Assembly: GCF_001665535.1 (NCBI RefSeq)
Contig: NZ_LZSQ01000007.1
Coordinates: forward strand, 26,192 to 90,191
DNA length: 64,000 bases
Direction: 5' to 3'
From: Mycobacterium sp. 852002-51961_SCH5331710
GTDB taxonomy: Bacteria; Actinomycetota; Actinomycetes; Mycobacteriales; Mycobacteriaceae
Positions 54,536 through 63,981 of this stretch are shown piece after piece; positions within the stretch are counted from its first letter, which is position 1, and every line of letters begins with the position of its first letter. Both the position numbers and the translations under genes were made by a program. Under the pieces are notes generated by a model that was given only the letters and a program-made list of their open reading frames with translations, did no database searches and was not told the DNA's origin.

Positions 54536-57500
54536 CTAGGCGGATCCGTTGAGCTCTGCAAAGCGTGCCAAGGCCAAGTCGCGCTGGCCTACGTCGAAGG
54601 CCTCCAACCGAGTGACGCAATCTTCTTCGAAGAGGATCAGGGTGATCGCGGGAAGCTCGATTGCGGTGCCCTCGGTCGTGGTGCCCTTCACGACCAGGTT
54701 GCTCACTAGGCCGATGGCCGAGTGCACGATGATCTCGGCGGCTTCGACCCACAGGTCCGGAATGAGCGTTGCCAACGCGCGGATGGAAAGACCGTGAACG
54801 TCGATCGTTTCTGCGTCTCCACTCGTCAGTTGCCGGTGATTGACATAGGTGGCGCCAGCTTCACGCGCGGCGATCGCGTCCCAATCGTGTCGGTTATAGG
54901 CAGCATTCACCTGACGCGCTGTTTCGATGACCTCCGGATGCGCGACTTCGCCCGAGGCGATCCAGCGGGCATCCAGTTCCGTCATCGCCGCATCGAGCTC
55001 ATCTGCGTCGAAAACAGCTGAGTAACAGACCAGTCCATCCTCGGTGACTTCGGTGAGCGATAGATCTTCGACGGTGACGGGTTGGCCCGGCGCGTCGGTG
55101 TCGCGGAACCAGTCACGACATAGCACGAGATGCTGTCCGCGGATGGCGATCGGTTCGTATGTCCACTGCCAACTATCAGGTGCTTCGGTCAACATGGTGG
55201 GAGCGAAATCCTGTTTCAGTAGTCCCTCGTCGCGCAGACCTTTCCGGCAGTCGTTGTATCGCCCGTCCGGGGTGAGAAAGGAACAGAAAGCGTCGAGATC
55301 GCGACGACCGAACGCGGCCACCAGATGTGCGCGGGTCCGCGTCGCCGCGTTGGCCAGCCGATGTGCCGAACGGTTGAGCTCGCCGAATCTGGCAAGCGCA
55401 GCATCGCGATCCGCCTCATCGAACACCTCGCAGCGGCTGATCGCGTCACCGTCGATGATGAGCAAGACCAGCTCTCGCCATTCACCGTCGAAGCCGGCCT
55501 GTGACGTCGCTTTCACGACCTGGGTGACGACCGCTCCGAGAGTGTCAAGCCGATGCACCACCTCGGCGTACGCGTGGATCTGCGGGACGACATCCCACGT
55601 GGCATGGACCAGATCGATCTGTTCACCGGGCCCGAACGAGGTGCCGCCGCGGCGGTGGTCGAGGTTCACCCAGTCCGGAGTGGTGCGGAAGAGCTCTTTC
55701 CGGTTGAAGGCGGCGTAGCCATCGGCGATCGCTGACCAAGTTCGTGTTTGTGCGGCCGCTTCGCCGGCGAGGTAACGGGTTTCGAGTTCTTCGAAGGCAG
55801 CGTCAATGTCATCGCTGTCGAAGTTGACGAAGTCGCCCAGCAAGCCGTCGTCGTTGATCTCGACGACCGTCAGGATATCCACGGTGATTGGTCGGCTCTC
55901 TTCGGCTGTGTCGCGATATATCTGACGGGCCAGCGCGAGCCGCGTGCCCCTTATGGCGACCGGCACGACCTCCGTCCGCCATGTCAGCGGTGACTCGAAC
56001 AACGCGAGGGCAGCCGTTTTGCGTTCCGACGGACCATGCAGAGCCTGCAGACCTTTTCGGCGGTCATCGATGCATCCGGTCGGTGAGGTGAGGGTTAGGA
56101 ACGCGTCAACGTCATGGTGATTGAAAGCGTCAGCCAGACGCTCCCACATGCGAGTCGCCGTATTCTCCAGCCTCGGCCGCTCCTCGCTGAGTTCGTCGAA
56201 CCGCGCGAGTGCGGTGTCGAGGTCGTCCTCATCGAAGATTTCGCAGCGCTTTATCGCGTCACCGTCGAATGTGAAGAGGTGAACATCTCGCCACTCCCCG
56301 GAGAATCCGTCCTGCGAGACCCCATGCGCTGAGGCCGTTACAAGCGCGCCAAGCTCGCTCAGTCGGTGCACGGCGGCGACAGAGATGGTGAGTTCCGGAG
56401 TTGTCTCCCATGCCGCGCGGGTCAGAGCGAACAGGTCACCGGCCGGGGACGTGATCCCTCGGCGGTGGTCAAGGATTTCCCAGTCTGCTGTCAACGAAGA
56501 CAATTGGTGCCGGGAATACGCGTCGTAGAGCCGTAGGAGAAGTGACCAGGTATGCGAATACGGGGCGGCTTCCCCAGCAAGATAACGTGATTCGAGCTCT
56601 TGTGTGGCGCTTGCAGTGTCGGCCGGATCGAACGCCACAATCAGATCAATCAATCCACCGGTGCTCAGCTCCGTTACCACCAGGAGTTCGTTCGTCACTG
56701 GTCGCTCGGGCAGGCTTTCGTCAACCCAACACACGCGAAGTAGTGCGAGGCGTGTGCCCCTGACCGCGATGGGCCGGATCTCCATCCGCCAGCCGGGCGG
56801 GGCGAGTTCGAACATGAGACGGGAGTGTGCGCGACGATCGGGACCGGCGATCAAAGCTTGCAAGCCTTTCCGGCGATCGTCCACTTGACGCTCAGCGCTG
56901 ACGAGGTCGAGGTAGCCGTCCAAGTCTCGTCGATTGAACGCATCCGCAACCGAGGCCCATACACGCGTCGCCGCATTTTCAATTCGCGGGGCTCGGCTGA
57001 GTTCGTCTAAGCGCGCGAACGCGGCGTCGAGGTCGCCTGCGTCGAACATCTCGAAGCGGTCGGTACGGTCGCCGTCGACCGTGACGAGCGCCAGCTCGCG
57101 GTAGTCAAAGGGAAATCCTTTGTCCGAGTGCCCCTTCACCGAATGGTCGATGACCGCTCCAAGCTTTGTGAGCCGGTGCACAGTTGCAATTCGGTACCTG
57201 ATGTCGGGAGCCATTTCCCATGCCGCGCGCAGATTCGCAATCAGGTCCGCTGCCTCAATGGTGGCGACCAAGCGATGATCTACCCACGCGGGCGGTGTGC
57301 CGGGTACCTCGCGGCGGTTGACCATGGCGTAGGACTCTGCAATCGCTGACCATGTCCGCGCATACGGGGCGGCTTCCCCGGCGAGGAAACGTCGGTCGAG
57401 CTCTGCATAGGCGGCGTCCGTGTCCTCGGGATCGAAGAATATCGTGTGCAGGTCTTCTTGCTTGTCGGCGACGTCTGTCAGCACTACCAACTCGACTGTG

Positions 57501-60500
57501 ATCGGCCGCGTCGGATCGTCGTTGTCGAGGAACGCTTCTCGGGTCAGCGCTAGACGATCCCCCCTGATCGCGACGGGCTCCACCGTGACTTTCCAGCTCG
57601 TCGGTATCTCTGACAGAACCGCATGCGCATACTTCGCATCAGTCACTCCCTCGTCACGCAGCCCTCGACGGCGGTCCTCGTAGCGCCCGACGGCACTTGC
57701 GGTAAAGGATTCCGTATCTCGACGGTTGTAAGCATCGGCGACATTGATCCGCACCCGGACGGCGGCGCTGTCGAGCCGCGGCGCCGACTGGCTGAGTTCA
57801 GCGATTCTCGCGAGGGCCACATCGATGTCGTCCTCGTCGAACAACTCGCATCGCTCGACCGAAACTCCCGCGAACATCAACAGTTGGATGAATCGCCATT
57901 CGGCGTCGAAGCCGTCCCGTGAAGTAGCGCCGACGACGCTCGTCACGAGCACTGCTTCATCGCTGAGGTGATGCACGACTTCGATGTGAGCGGTCAAGTC
58001 CGGCGTTACATCCCATACCTCGGGATGGCCCGCGGCGGCGGAGGCTGTGGCTGCGAACGGTGTACCTTTCCGATGGTCAGCGAAGGCCCAACTCCTGTCG
58101 AAATGCTCATGGCGGTTGAGGGCGGCATAGCCCTCTGTGACGATGGACCAGGTGCGTGCGTGCGCCGCTGCCTCGCCGGCGGCGTACTTGGCATCGAGCT
58201 CCGCGAACGCCACGTCAATGTCGTCGACGTCGAAAACGGTATTCGAAACCAGCCGGTTCGCGGGGTCTGTCTCGATGACCATGAGAGCTTGCGCAACGAT
58301 CTCGCCGCGCGGCATCTCATCTGCCGCGAAACGACTCAGGACCAACGCAAGGTGTTCACCACGAGTCGCGATGACGGTGAACCCGGCGTTCTTGAATCCG
58401 ACCTCACCAACCGACTGCATGTTCTCTATGTGTGTGGCGCGGCCTCGCCGAACGCCGGCGTTCACCACCTGGCGCCGGTCGTATGAGGTGAAGTCATCCG
58501 TCATCATCAATCGCGTCGCGTCCCAGTCGCGATCCTCAAAGCGCGCCCAAGCGCGAGCTAGAGTGCGGGTGGCGCCGTTCACCGGTCGGTGCGCGGAGTC
58601 GCTCAACTCGTCGAATTTCGCGATGGCAGTGTCCAAGTCGGCCTCTTCGAACAGGTCGCAGCGATTCGTGCGACCGGGGCCATTCATCGTCAGGAGGGCG
58701 ACCATCCGCCACTCGGCGTAGAAACCGTCCGGCGAATCGCCGTACGCCGTATGTGTGATGACGGCACCGCGATCGCTCAATCGATGGACGCACTCGACGT
58801 ACATCTTGTTGTTCGGTGTGACATCCCACCCTGACTTCAGATATGCGGCAAGGCCATCCCCGGCAAAGGTTTCGCGCACCCGATGATCGGTTGTGACCCA
58901 ATTCGACAAGCCAGGGACCTCGTGCCGGTTGAACTTGGCGTAGGCGTCCGCGATGCCCGACCAAACCTCGGCGTACCTGGCGGCCTCCCCTGCGAGGTAC
59001 CGAACGTCGAGTTCCGCGAAGGCGGCGTCGAGGTCATCGGCATCGAGGATGACGAAGGCTGCGATCCGGTCGTCGGTGGAGGACCCGATCAGAACCAGGG
59101 CCTCCGTCCGATAGGTGTCGGGTCGCGCATTCCTGCCGCGCAACAGAACTGGAGTGAGCGCGAGGTGCTGACCACGAGTCGCGAGAACGGTCGACGCCAC
59201 AGTGGTCGTGCCCATATCAGCAGTCGCGCGCAAGTTCGCGATCTCGGCATCCCGCCCCCTCAAGAGGCCCGTGCCGACCACCCGACGGCGATCGTCGTGG
59301 CAGAGGCCGTCAACGAAGACTTGCGACATCGCATTCCAGTCGCGCTTGGTGAACAGTTCGCGGAAGCGCTCGTCGAGCCGGGTCGCAGTGTTGGTCAACG
59401 TTGGCGTCGATCTGTTCAGCTCTTTGAATCGAGCAACCGCGGCGTCCAGGTCGGTCTCGTCGAACAACTCGACTCGGCTCAACAGATCACCATCGAAGGT
59501 CGCAAGCGTGATGACTCGCCATTCGGCGAGGAAGCCTTCCTTTGAAGTACCGGTTGCCACTCGAGTGACGACGGCGCCGAAGTCATTGAGTATGTGCACG
59601 GTTTCGATGTAATTGGTGATGTCCGGGGACAATTCCCATGAGGTGCGCACATACGGGAACAGCTGACCCGGCGCGATGGAAGTCCCGCTTCGGTGATCGA
59701 TGTTGACCCAGTCGAGTGTTGTCGCGGGCAGTTGGTGCCGGTTGAACGCGGCGAATGCCTCTGCCAGAACTGTCCAAGTGCGGCCGTGTGGCGCTGCTTC
59801 CCCTGCTCCAAAGCGCGAATCGAGTTCGGCGACCGCGGCATCGAAGTCGTCGCCGTCGAACACCACGGTCGATGTCATGGCTTGCTGTCCTGCGTCCAGT
59901 TCGACGAGGTTGAGCACATCGGTGTGGAATCGTTCGCTTCGGATACGGGCCAGGACGAGGCGCTGCCCACGGGTCGCGATGGGGGTCGAGGTGATGTCGC
60001 CAGTGCCCACCTCGGCGACTGCCCGCATGTTGGCTACGAAAGCTTCACGGCCGCGACGGGTCCCGTCGTTGATGATGCGTCTGCGGTCCTCGGCGTAGAT
60101 ATCGAGTGCCAGTAACCCCCCTATCGCGGTCCAGTCGCGCTCGTCGAAGCGCCTCCAAAGCTGCTCGACCATCCGATAGGCAGCGTTCACAGACCGGGGC
60201 GCGGGACGCGTCAGTTCGTCGAAGCGAGCGAGTGCGTCGTCTAGGTCGGCTAGATCGAACAACTCGCTGCGATTGACGCGGCCACCGTCGACGGTCGAGA
60301 GACTCACTTCCCGCCACTCGGCTTGGAAGCCCTCGGTCGACGTTCCTCTGGCGACATACGTGACGACCGCTCCGAGGTCATTGAGCTGATGTACTGCCTC
60401 GATGTAAAGCGCCGCGTCAGGCATATCCGCCTGGGCTGCGTTGGTGTACGACGCCATCTCACCGGGTGCGAACGCGACACTGCGTCGATGATCGACGTTC

Positions 60501-63500
60501 ACCCAGTCCGGCGCGAACTCGGGCACCTTGTGCGCGTTCACCGCGGCGAACACGTCGACGATGACCGACCACGTGCGCGCGTACGCGGCGGCTTCGCCAG
60601 CAAGATAACGGGATTCGAGCTCTTGGAGCGCAGCATCCATGTCGGAGACATCGAACATGAGACACGTTGACGCCCGATTGGAAGCATCGATTTCAACTAT
60701 GCCGAGTACGTCGTTGTGGTACGTGTCATCAGCAGTGGAGATGTGGAAGCGACCCAAGGTCAGACGTTCGCCGCGTATGGCAATCACGGTCGATGTGATG
60801 GTGGTGAAACCTACCTCGGCTACCGACTGCCAGTCGCCGATGTTGAGGGCGCGCCCGAATCGCAGACCGGCACCCATCACAGGGCGGCGATCGACGGCCG
60901 CGACGTCGTCGGCCAGCACTTCCGCCATGGCATCCCAGTCGCGAGCGGCGAAGCACCTTTGAAAGCGGTCGACAGCTCGGCTTGCCATGTTCTCGAGGAT
61001 GCGCACAGCAGGCCGGTCGAGTTCCTCAAAACGTGCGAGCGCGGCGTCGAGATCCGCCTCGTCGAACAACTCGTTGTGACTGACGAGCCCGTGGTCGACG
61101 GTCGAAAGGTTGACACCGCGCCACTCGGTCTGAAAGCCCTGAGCAGAAGTTCCTTTCGCGACGTACGACACGACCGCCCCGCGCGCGTCCAGGCGGTGCA
61201 CCGCCTCGACGTAGGTCTTCAGGTCGGTCGTGTTTCCTTGAGCGGCGCGGGTGTATGAGCCTAGTTCGCCTCGGTTGACGGCGGCGAATGACTCCGATAT
61301 CGCTGACCACGTCTGTGCATACGGGGCCGCCTCGCCGGCGAGGTAGCGGGCATCGAGTTCTCGGAAGGCGGCGTCGAGGTCGTCGTCGTCGAAGCAAATC
61401 AGGGCCGCGATTCGGGCATCTGGGCCGATCTCAAGCATACCGAGCATCTGCGCCCCGACTTCACCGGGCGGCGTGTTGTTGTTGCTCGTACGGACTCGAC
61501 TGAGCACGAGACGGTCGCCCCGAGTCGCGAGGATGGTCGCCGCTACATACTGAGCCGCGCCGACCTCGGCCGCTGCCTGGTTATCGGCCAATTGCACATC
61601 GCGTCCATGGCGGACACCGGCATTCACGACCCGACGACGATCATCGGTGATCACATCAGCGGCCAATGTCTCCGCCATTGCGGCCCAGTCCCGTGCCCCG
61701 AAGCTTGCGCAATAGCGAGCGAGCACCGCGCTCGCAGTGTTCTTCGGGACAGCAGATTGGTTCAACTCCTCGAACCGCGCCAGCGCGACATCGAGATCGG
61801 TCTCGTCGAAAAGCTCCGACCGATTGATCGAGTCGCCTTCTACCGTCGACAGTCCGGTCTCTCGCCATTCTGCGGTGAATCCCTCGCGAGACGTCCCCTT
61901 GATGACGCGCGTGACCACCGCTCCTGTGTCTGTGAGCCGATGCACGGCCTCTACATAAATCTGGATGTCACTTTCGAGCACGTCCCATGTTGCCTTCAAG
62001 AACGGCACCAGTTCGTTCGGCGCGAATGACGTCACCCGCCGGTGGTCGACGTTGACCCAGTCCGGTGTCGTCGATGGCAACTCATGACGCAGCACGGCGG
62101 AGTAAGCACCGGCGATGACCGACCACGCATGCGCGTGAGCCGCCGCTTCGCCTGCGAGGTAGCGCCTTTCAAGTTCATCGAAGGCGGCATCGATATCATT
62201 GACATCGAACACAACCACTGCCGAAAACCGTCCTTCGTCGTCAACCTCTACGACCTGGAGGAGGTCGGATTGACTCGCCCCCGGATCGGGCCCCGCGGCG
62301 TGGAGGTGCAGCAGGACGAGCCGCCCGCCTCGCGTTGCCATCGTGCTCATCGAGAGCTTCGCCCACAATCCGACGTCGACGACCGCGCGGACATCTTCAA
62401 TCGCATGGTCACGGCCATGTCGTATCCCCGAACTGATGATCCGACGGCGATCATCCAAAAAGTAGTTCTCGGCGAACGACTCCGACATGGCTTTCCAGTC
62501 GTCCGCCTGGAAATGCGCCAAGAATTGCTTAGCCGCTCTGCTAGCGGCGTTTTCGAGCTGGAGCTTCGGTTGCTTCAGACTGTCAAACCGCGCGATCGCG
62601 GCCTCGAGGTCGGCTTCGTCAAACAGCTCACATCCGCTCACCAGTGAGCCGTCGACCGTCATCAGGTTGAGCATCCGCCACTCAGCCGGGAAGCCGTCAG
62701 GCGTTGTTCCGCGCGAGACTTGCGTGCAAAGAGCCCCATGATCATCGAGTCGATGCACTGTCTCGATGTGGCTCTGGAGATCCGGCGTGACATCCCAAAT
62801 CGAAGCTACGACTACACCCAGATCCGTTCCGGCAAGCGGTGTTCCACGCCGATGATCGATGGTCAGCCAATCCGGCGTCGACGGAGGGACTTCATGCCTA
62901 GCCAGACTCGCGAAAACACCCGATATGACCGACCACGTCTGCGCATGACCGGTCGCTTCGCCCGCCATGTACCGAGCGTCGAGCTCATCAAAGGCCCCGT
63001 CGAAGTCCTCGGGATCGAATCCCACGTATGCCACGAGGTGACCGTCGTCGTCCACCCCGACGATGTCGAGGGCATCGCTGTGGAGGTCATCGGCAGAGAA
63101 GCGGGTACGCCTTAGGGCCAGCCGCTCGCCGCGGATGGCAATGACCGTTGACGAAACGTCCGTGAGGCCGAGGTCGGCCATCGCCTGCAGGTTGGCGATC
63201 TCATCATCTTCGCCGCGTATCGAAGGAGCGCTGACGACCTGTCGTCGGTCTTCAATGAGGCTCTCGTCGGTCAGAAACGCCCTCAAGGTGTCCCAGTCAC
63301 GCCTCGCGAGGTGCACTTGGAATCGTTCTGCCGTCCGGCTCGCGGCATTCTCCAGCCGTGGTCGCGGGTCATTCAGCTCATCGAATTCCGCGAGCGCGAT
63401 GTCTAAGTCGGCTTCGTCGAATATCTCGCAACGGCTGAGCAACTCGCCCTTGACCGTCAGGAGGTCGATCTCCCGCCACTCCGCGTAAAACCCTTCGCGT

Positions 63501-63979
63501 GAAGTGCCGCTCACAGCCCTGGTCACGACCGCCCCGAGCTCAGAGATCCTGTGCACCGCTTCGGCGTAGATTCTGACCTCGGGCGTCTCGTCCTGATTCA
63601 CGCGGATGTAAGCGCCGATCCGACCGGCCGCGATCGGTGCGAACCGTCTGCGGTCGACGTTAACCCACCCGGGGATGGTGGGGGCGAGTTGGTTATGGTT
63701 GAGGCCGGCATAGCCCTTCGCGATCACGGTCCACGTCCGTGCACATGGGGCGGCCTCCCCCGCGACGTACCGAGTTTCCAACTCGGCCACCCCAGCTTCG
63801 AAATCGTCGGCATCGAAGGTCACGCCTGCGCAGATGCGACCGTCGGTGCCGATCTCGACAAGGCTCAGATCTTCGGCGTAGTAAGGGTCGGGTTTCGCGT
63901 CGCTACCCGAGTACCGGGTACGCAACAACGCCAGTCGATCGCCGCGTGTCGCCAGGACAACCGAGCCGATCGTTCTAGC
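54536..63979 (-). CDS. Giant tandem-repeat protein of NTF2/SnoaL-like modules, N-terminus missing
   Basis: The frame is open from its TAG at 54536-54538 to the contig end; upstream of the first in-frame TTG (63928) it continues as ARTIGSVVLATRGDRLAL, matching the internal repeats, so the true start lies beyond the adapter. At least 3,147 residues are visible: a partial unit and eleven full units of 247-274 residues. Each has an A module (RDWDAM..., DDRRRVV, IATRGERLAL, FDxDDxDAAF-ELDARYLAGEAA) and a B module (TPDWVNVDHRR, YIEAVHRLxDLGAVVT, EGFxAEWR, ELFDEADLDAALARFDEL). Both look like SnoaL/NTF2-type cone folds, so about 23 modules lie in series. No signal peptide, membrane segment or catalytic domain is visible. 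In actinobacteria I recall similar repeats at the C-terminus of large ATPase/cyclase/BTAD-type regulators, but that is memory, not evidence. Confidence 0.85.
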   Translation of the reverse strand, partial: ARTIGSVVLATRGDRLALLRTRYSGSDAKPDPYYAEDLSLVEIGTDGRICAGVTFDADDFEAGVAELETRYVAGEAAPCARTWTVIAKGYAGLNHNQLAPTIPGWVNVDRRRFAPIAAGRIGAYIRVNQDETPEVRIYAEAVHRISELGAVVTRAVSGTSREGFYAEWREIDLLTVKGELLSRCEIFDEADLDIALAEFDELNDPRPRLENAASRTAERFQVHLARRDWDTLRAFLTDESLIEDRRQVVSAPSIRGEDDEIANLQAMADLGLTDVSSTVIAIRGERLALRRTRFSADDLHSDALDIVGVDDDGHLVAYVGFDPEDFDGAFDELDARYMAGEATGHAQTWSVISGVFASLARHEVPPSTPDWLTIDHRRGTPLAGTDLGVVVASIWDVTPDLQSHIETVHRLDDHGALCTQVSRGTTPDGFPAEWRMLNLMTVDGSLVSGCELFDEADLEAAIARFDSLKQPKLQLENAASRAAKQFLAHFQADDWKAMSESFAENYFLDDRRRIISSGIRHGRDHAIEDVRAVVDVGLWAKLSMSTMATRGGRLVLLHLHAAGPDPGASQSDLLQVVEVDDEGRFSAVVVFDVNDIDAAFDELERRYLAGEAAAHAHAWSVIAGAYSAVLRHELPSTTPDWVNVDHRRVTSFAPNELVPFLKATWDVLESDIQIYVEAVHRLTDTGAVVTRVIKGTSREGFTAEWRETGLSTVEGDSINRSELFDETDLDVALARFEELNQSAVPKNTASAVLARYCASFGARDWAAMAETLAADVITDDRRRVVNAGVRHGRDVQLADNQAAAEVGAAQYVAATILATRGDRLVLSRVRTSNNNTPPGEVGAQMLGMLEIGPDARIAALICFDDDDLDAAFRELDARYLAGEAAPYAQTWSAISESFAAVNRGELGSYTRAAQGNTTDLKTYVEAVHRLDARGAVVSYVAKGTSAQGFQTEWRGVNLSTVDHGLVSHNELFDEADLDAALARFEELDRPAVRILENMASRAVDRFQRCFAARDWDAMAEVLADDVAAVDRRPVMGAGLRFGRALNIGDWQSVAEVGFTTITSTVIAIRGERLTLGRFHISTADDTYHNDVLGIVEIDASNRASTCLMFDVSDMDAALQELESRYLAGEAAAYARTWSVIVDVFAAVNAHKVPEFAPDWVNVDHRRSVAFAPGEMASYTNAAQADMPDAALYIEAVHQLNDLGAVVTYVARGTSTEGFQAEWREVSLSTVDGGRVNRSELFDLADLDDALARFDELTRPAPRSVNAAYRMVEQLWRRFDERDWTAIGGLLALDIYAEDRRRIINDGTRRGREAFVANMRAVAEVGTGDITSTPIATRGQRLVLARIRSERFHTDVLNLVELDAGQQAMTSTVVFDGDDFDAAVAELDSRFGAGEAAPHGRTWTVLAEAFAAFNRHQLPATTLDWVNIDHRSGTSIAPGQLFPYVRTSWELSPDITNYIETVHILNDFGAVVTRVATGTSKEGFLAEWRVITLATFDGDLLSRVELFDETDLDAAVARFKELNRSTPTLTNTATRLDERFRELFTKRDWNAMSQVFVDGLCHDDRRRVVGTGLLRGRDAEIANLRATADMGTTTVASTVLATRGQHLALTPVLLRGRNARPDTYRTEALVLIGSSTDDRIAAFVILDADDLDAAFAELDVRYLAGEAARYAEVWSGIADAYAKFNRHEVPGLSNWVTTDHRVRETFAGDGLAAYLKSGWDVTPNNKMYVECVHRLSDRGAVITHTAYGDSPDGFYAEWRMVALLTMNGPGRTNRCDLFEEADLDTAIAKFDELSDSAHRPVNGATRTLARAWARFEDRDWDATRLMMTDDFTSYDRRQVVNAGVRRGRATHIENMQSVGEVGFKNAGFTVIATRGEHLALVLSRFAADEMPRGEIVAQALMVIETDPANRLVSNTVFDVDDIDVAFAELDAKYAAGEAAAHARTWSIVTEGYAALNRHEHFDRSWAFADHRKGTPFAATASAAAGHPEVWDVTPDLTAHIEVVHHLSDEAVLVTSVVGATSRDGFDAEWRFIQLLMFAGVSVERCELFDEDDIDVALARIAELSQSAPRLDSAAVRVRINVADAYNRRDTESFTASAVGRYEDRRRGLRDEGVTDAKYAHAVLSEIPTSWKVTVEPVAIRGDRLALTREAFLDNDDPTRPITVELVVLTDVADKQEDLHTIFFDPEDTDAAYAELDRRFLAGEAAPYARTWSAIAESYAMVNRREVPGTPPAWVDHRLVATIEAADLIANLRAAWEMAPDIRYRIATVHRLTKLGAVIDHSVKGHSDKGFPFDYRELALVTVDGDRTDRFEMFDAGDLDAAFARLDELSRAPRIENAATRVWASVADAFNRRDLDGYLDLVSAERQVDDRRKGLQALIAGPDRRAHSRLMFELAPPGWRMEIRPIAVRGTRLALLRVCWVDESLPERPVTNELLVVTELSTGGLIDLIVAFDPADTASATQELESRYLAGEAAPYSHTWSLLLRLYDAYSRHQLSSLTADWEILDHRRGITSPAGDLFALTRAAWETTPELTISVAAVHRLSELGALVTASAHGVSQDGFSGEWRDVHLFTFDGDAIKRCEIFDEDDLDTALARFDELSEERPRLENTATRMWERLADAFNHHDVDAFLTLTSPTGCIDDRRKGLQALHGPSERKTAALALFESPLTWRTEVVPVAIRGTRLALARQIYRDTAEESRPITVDILTVVEINDDGLLGDFVNFDSDDIDAAFEELETRYLAGEAAAQTRTWSAIADGYAAFNRKELFRTTPDWVNLDHRRGGTSFGPGEQIDLVHATWDVVPQIHAYAEVVHRLDTLGAVVTQVVKATSQAGFDGEWRELVLLIIDGDAISRCEVFDEADRDAALARFGELNRSAHRLANAATRTRAHLVAAFGRRDLDAFCSFLTPDGRYNDCRKGLRDEGLLKQDFAPTMLTEAPDSWQWTYEPIAIRGQHLVLCRDWFRDTDAPGQPVTVEDLSLTEVTEDGLVCYSAVFDADELDAAMTELDARWIASGEVAHPEVIETARQVNAAYNRHDWDAIAAREAGATYVNHRQLTSGDAETIDVHGLSIRALATLIPDLWVEAAEIIVHSAIGLVSNLVVKGTTTEGTAIELPAITLILFEEDCVTRLEAFDVGQRDLALARFAELNGSA
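54539..63979 (-). repeat. Twelve tandem coding repeats of about 800 bp
   Basis: Unit boundaries taken at the recurring RLENAA-type start are as follows. Partial unit 0 is 63359-63979; unit 1, 62561-63358; unit 2, 61745-62560; unit 3, 61004-61744; unit 4, 60197-61003; unit 5, 59402-60196. Unit 6 is 58589-59401; unit 7, 57779-58588; unit 8, 56987-57778; unit 9, 56174-56986; unit 10, 55361-56173; unit 11, 54539-55360. Lengths are 266, 272, 247, 269, 265, 271, 270, 264, 271, 271 and 274 residues for units 1-11. Copies are clearly homologous but well diverged in protein, so the duplications are old. Unit 3 is short by about 23 residues. Units 1-7 share HGRDAEIxN and TSTVIATRGE; units 8-11 share DRRKGL/GLRDEG and RPITVE. 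Confidence 0.85.
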
Positions 63980-63981
63980 GC

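Noticed and set aside
54549..63978. Many plus-strand open frames of 60-220 codons inside the giant gene region
   Set aside because: They are antisense shadows of the repeated minus-strand frame; they recur at the same position in successive units and lack conserved motifs or ribosome sites.
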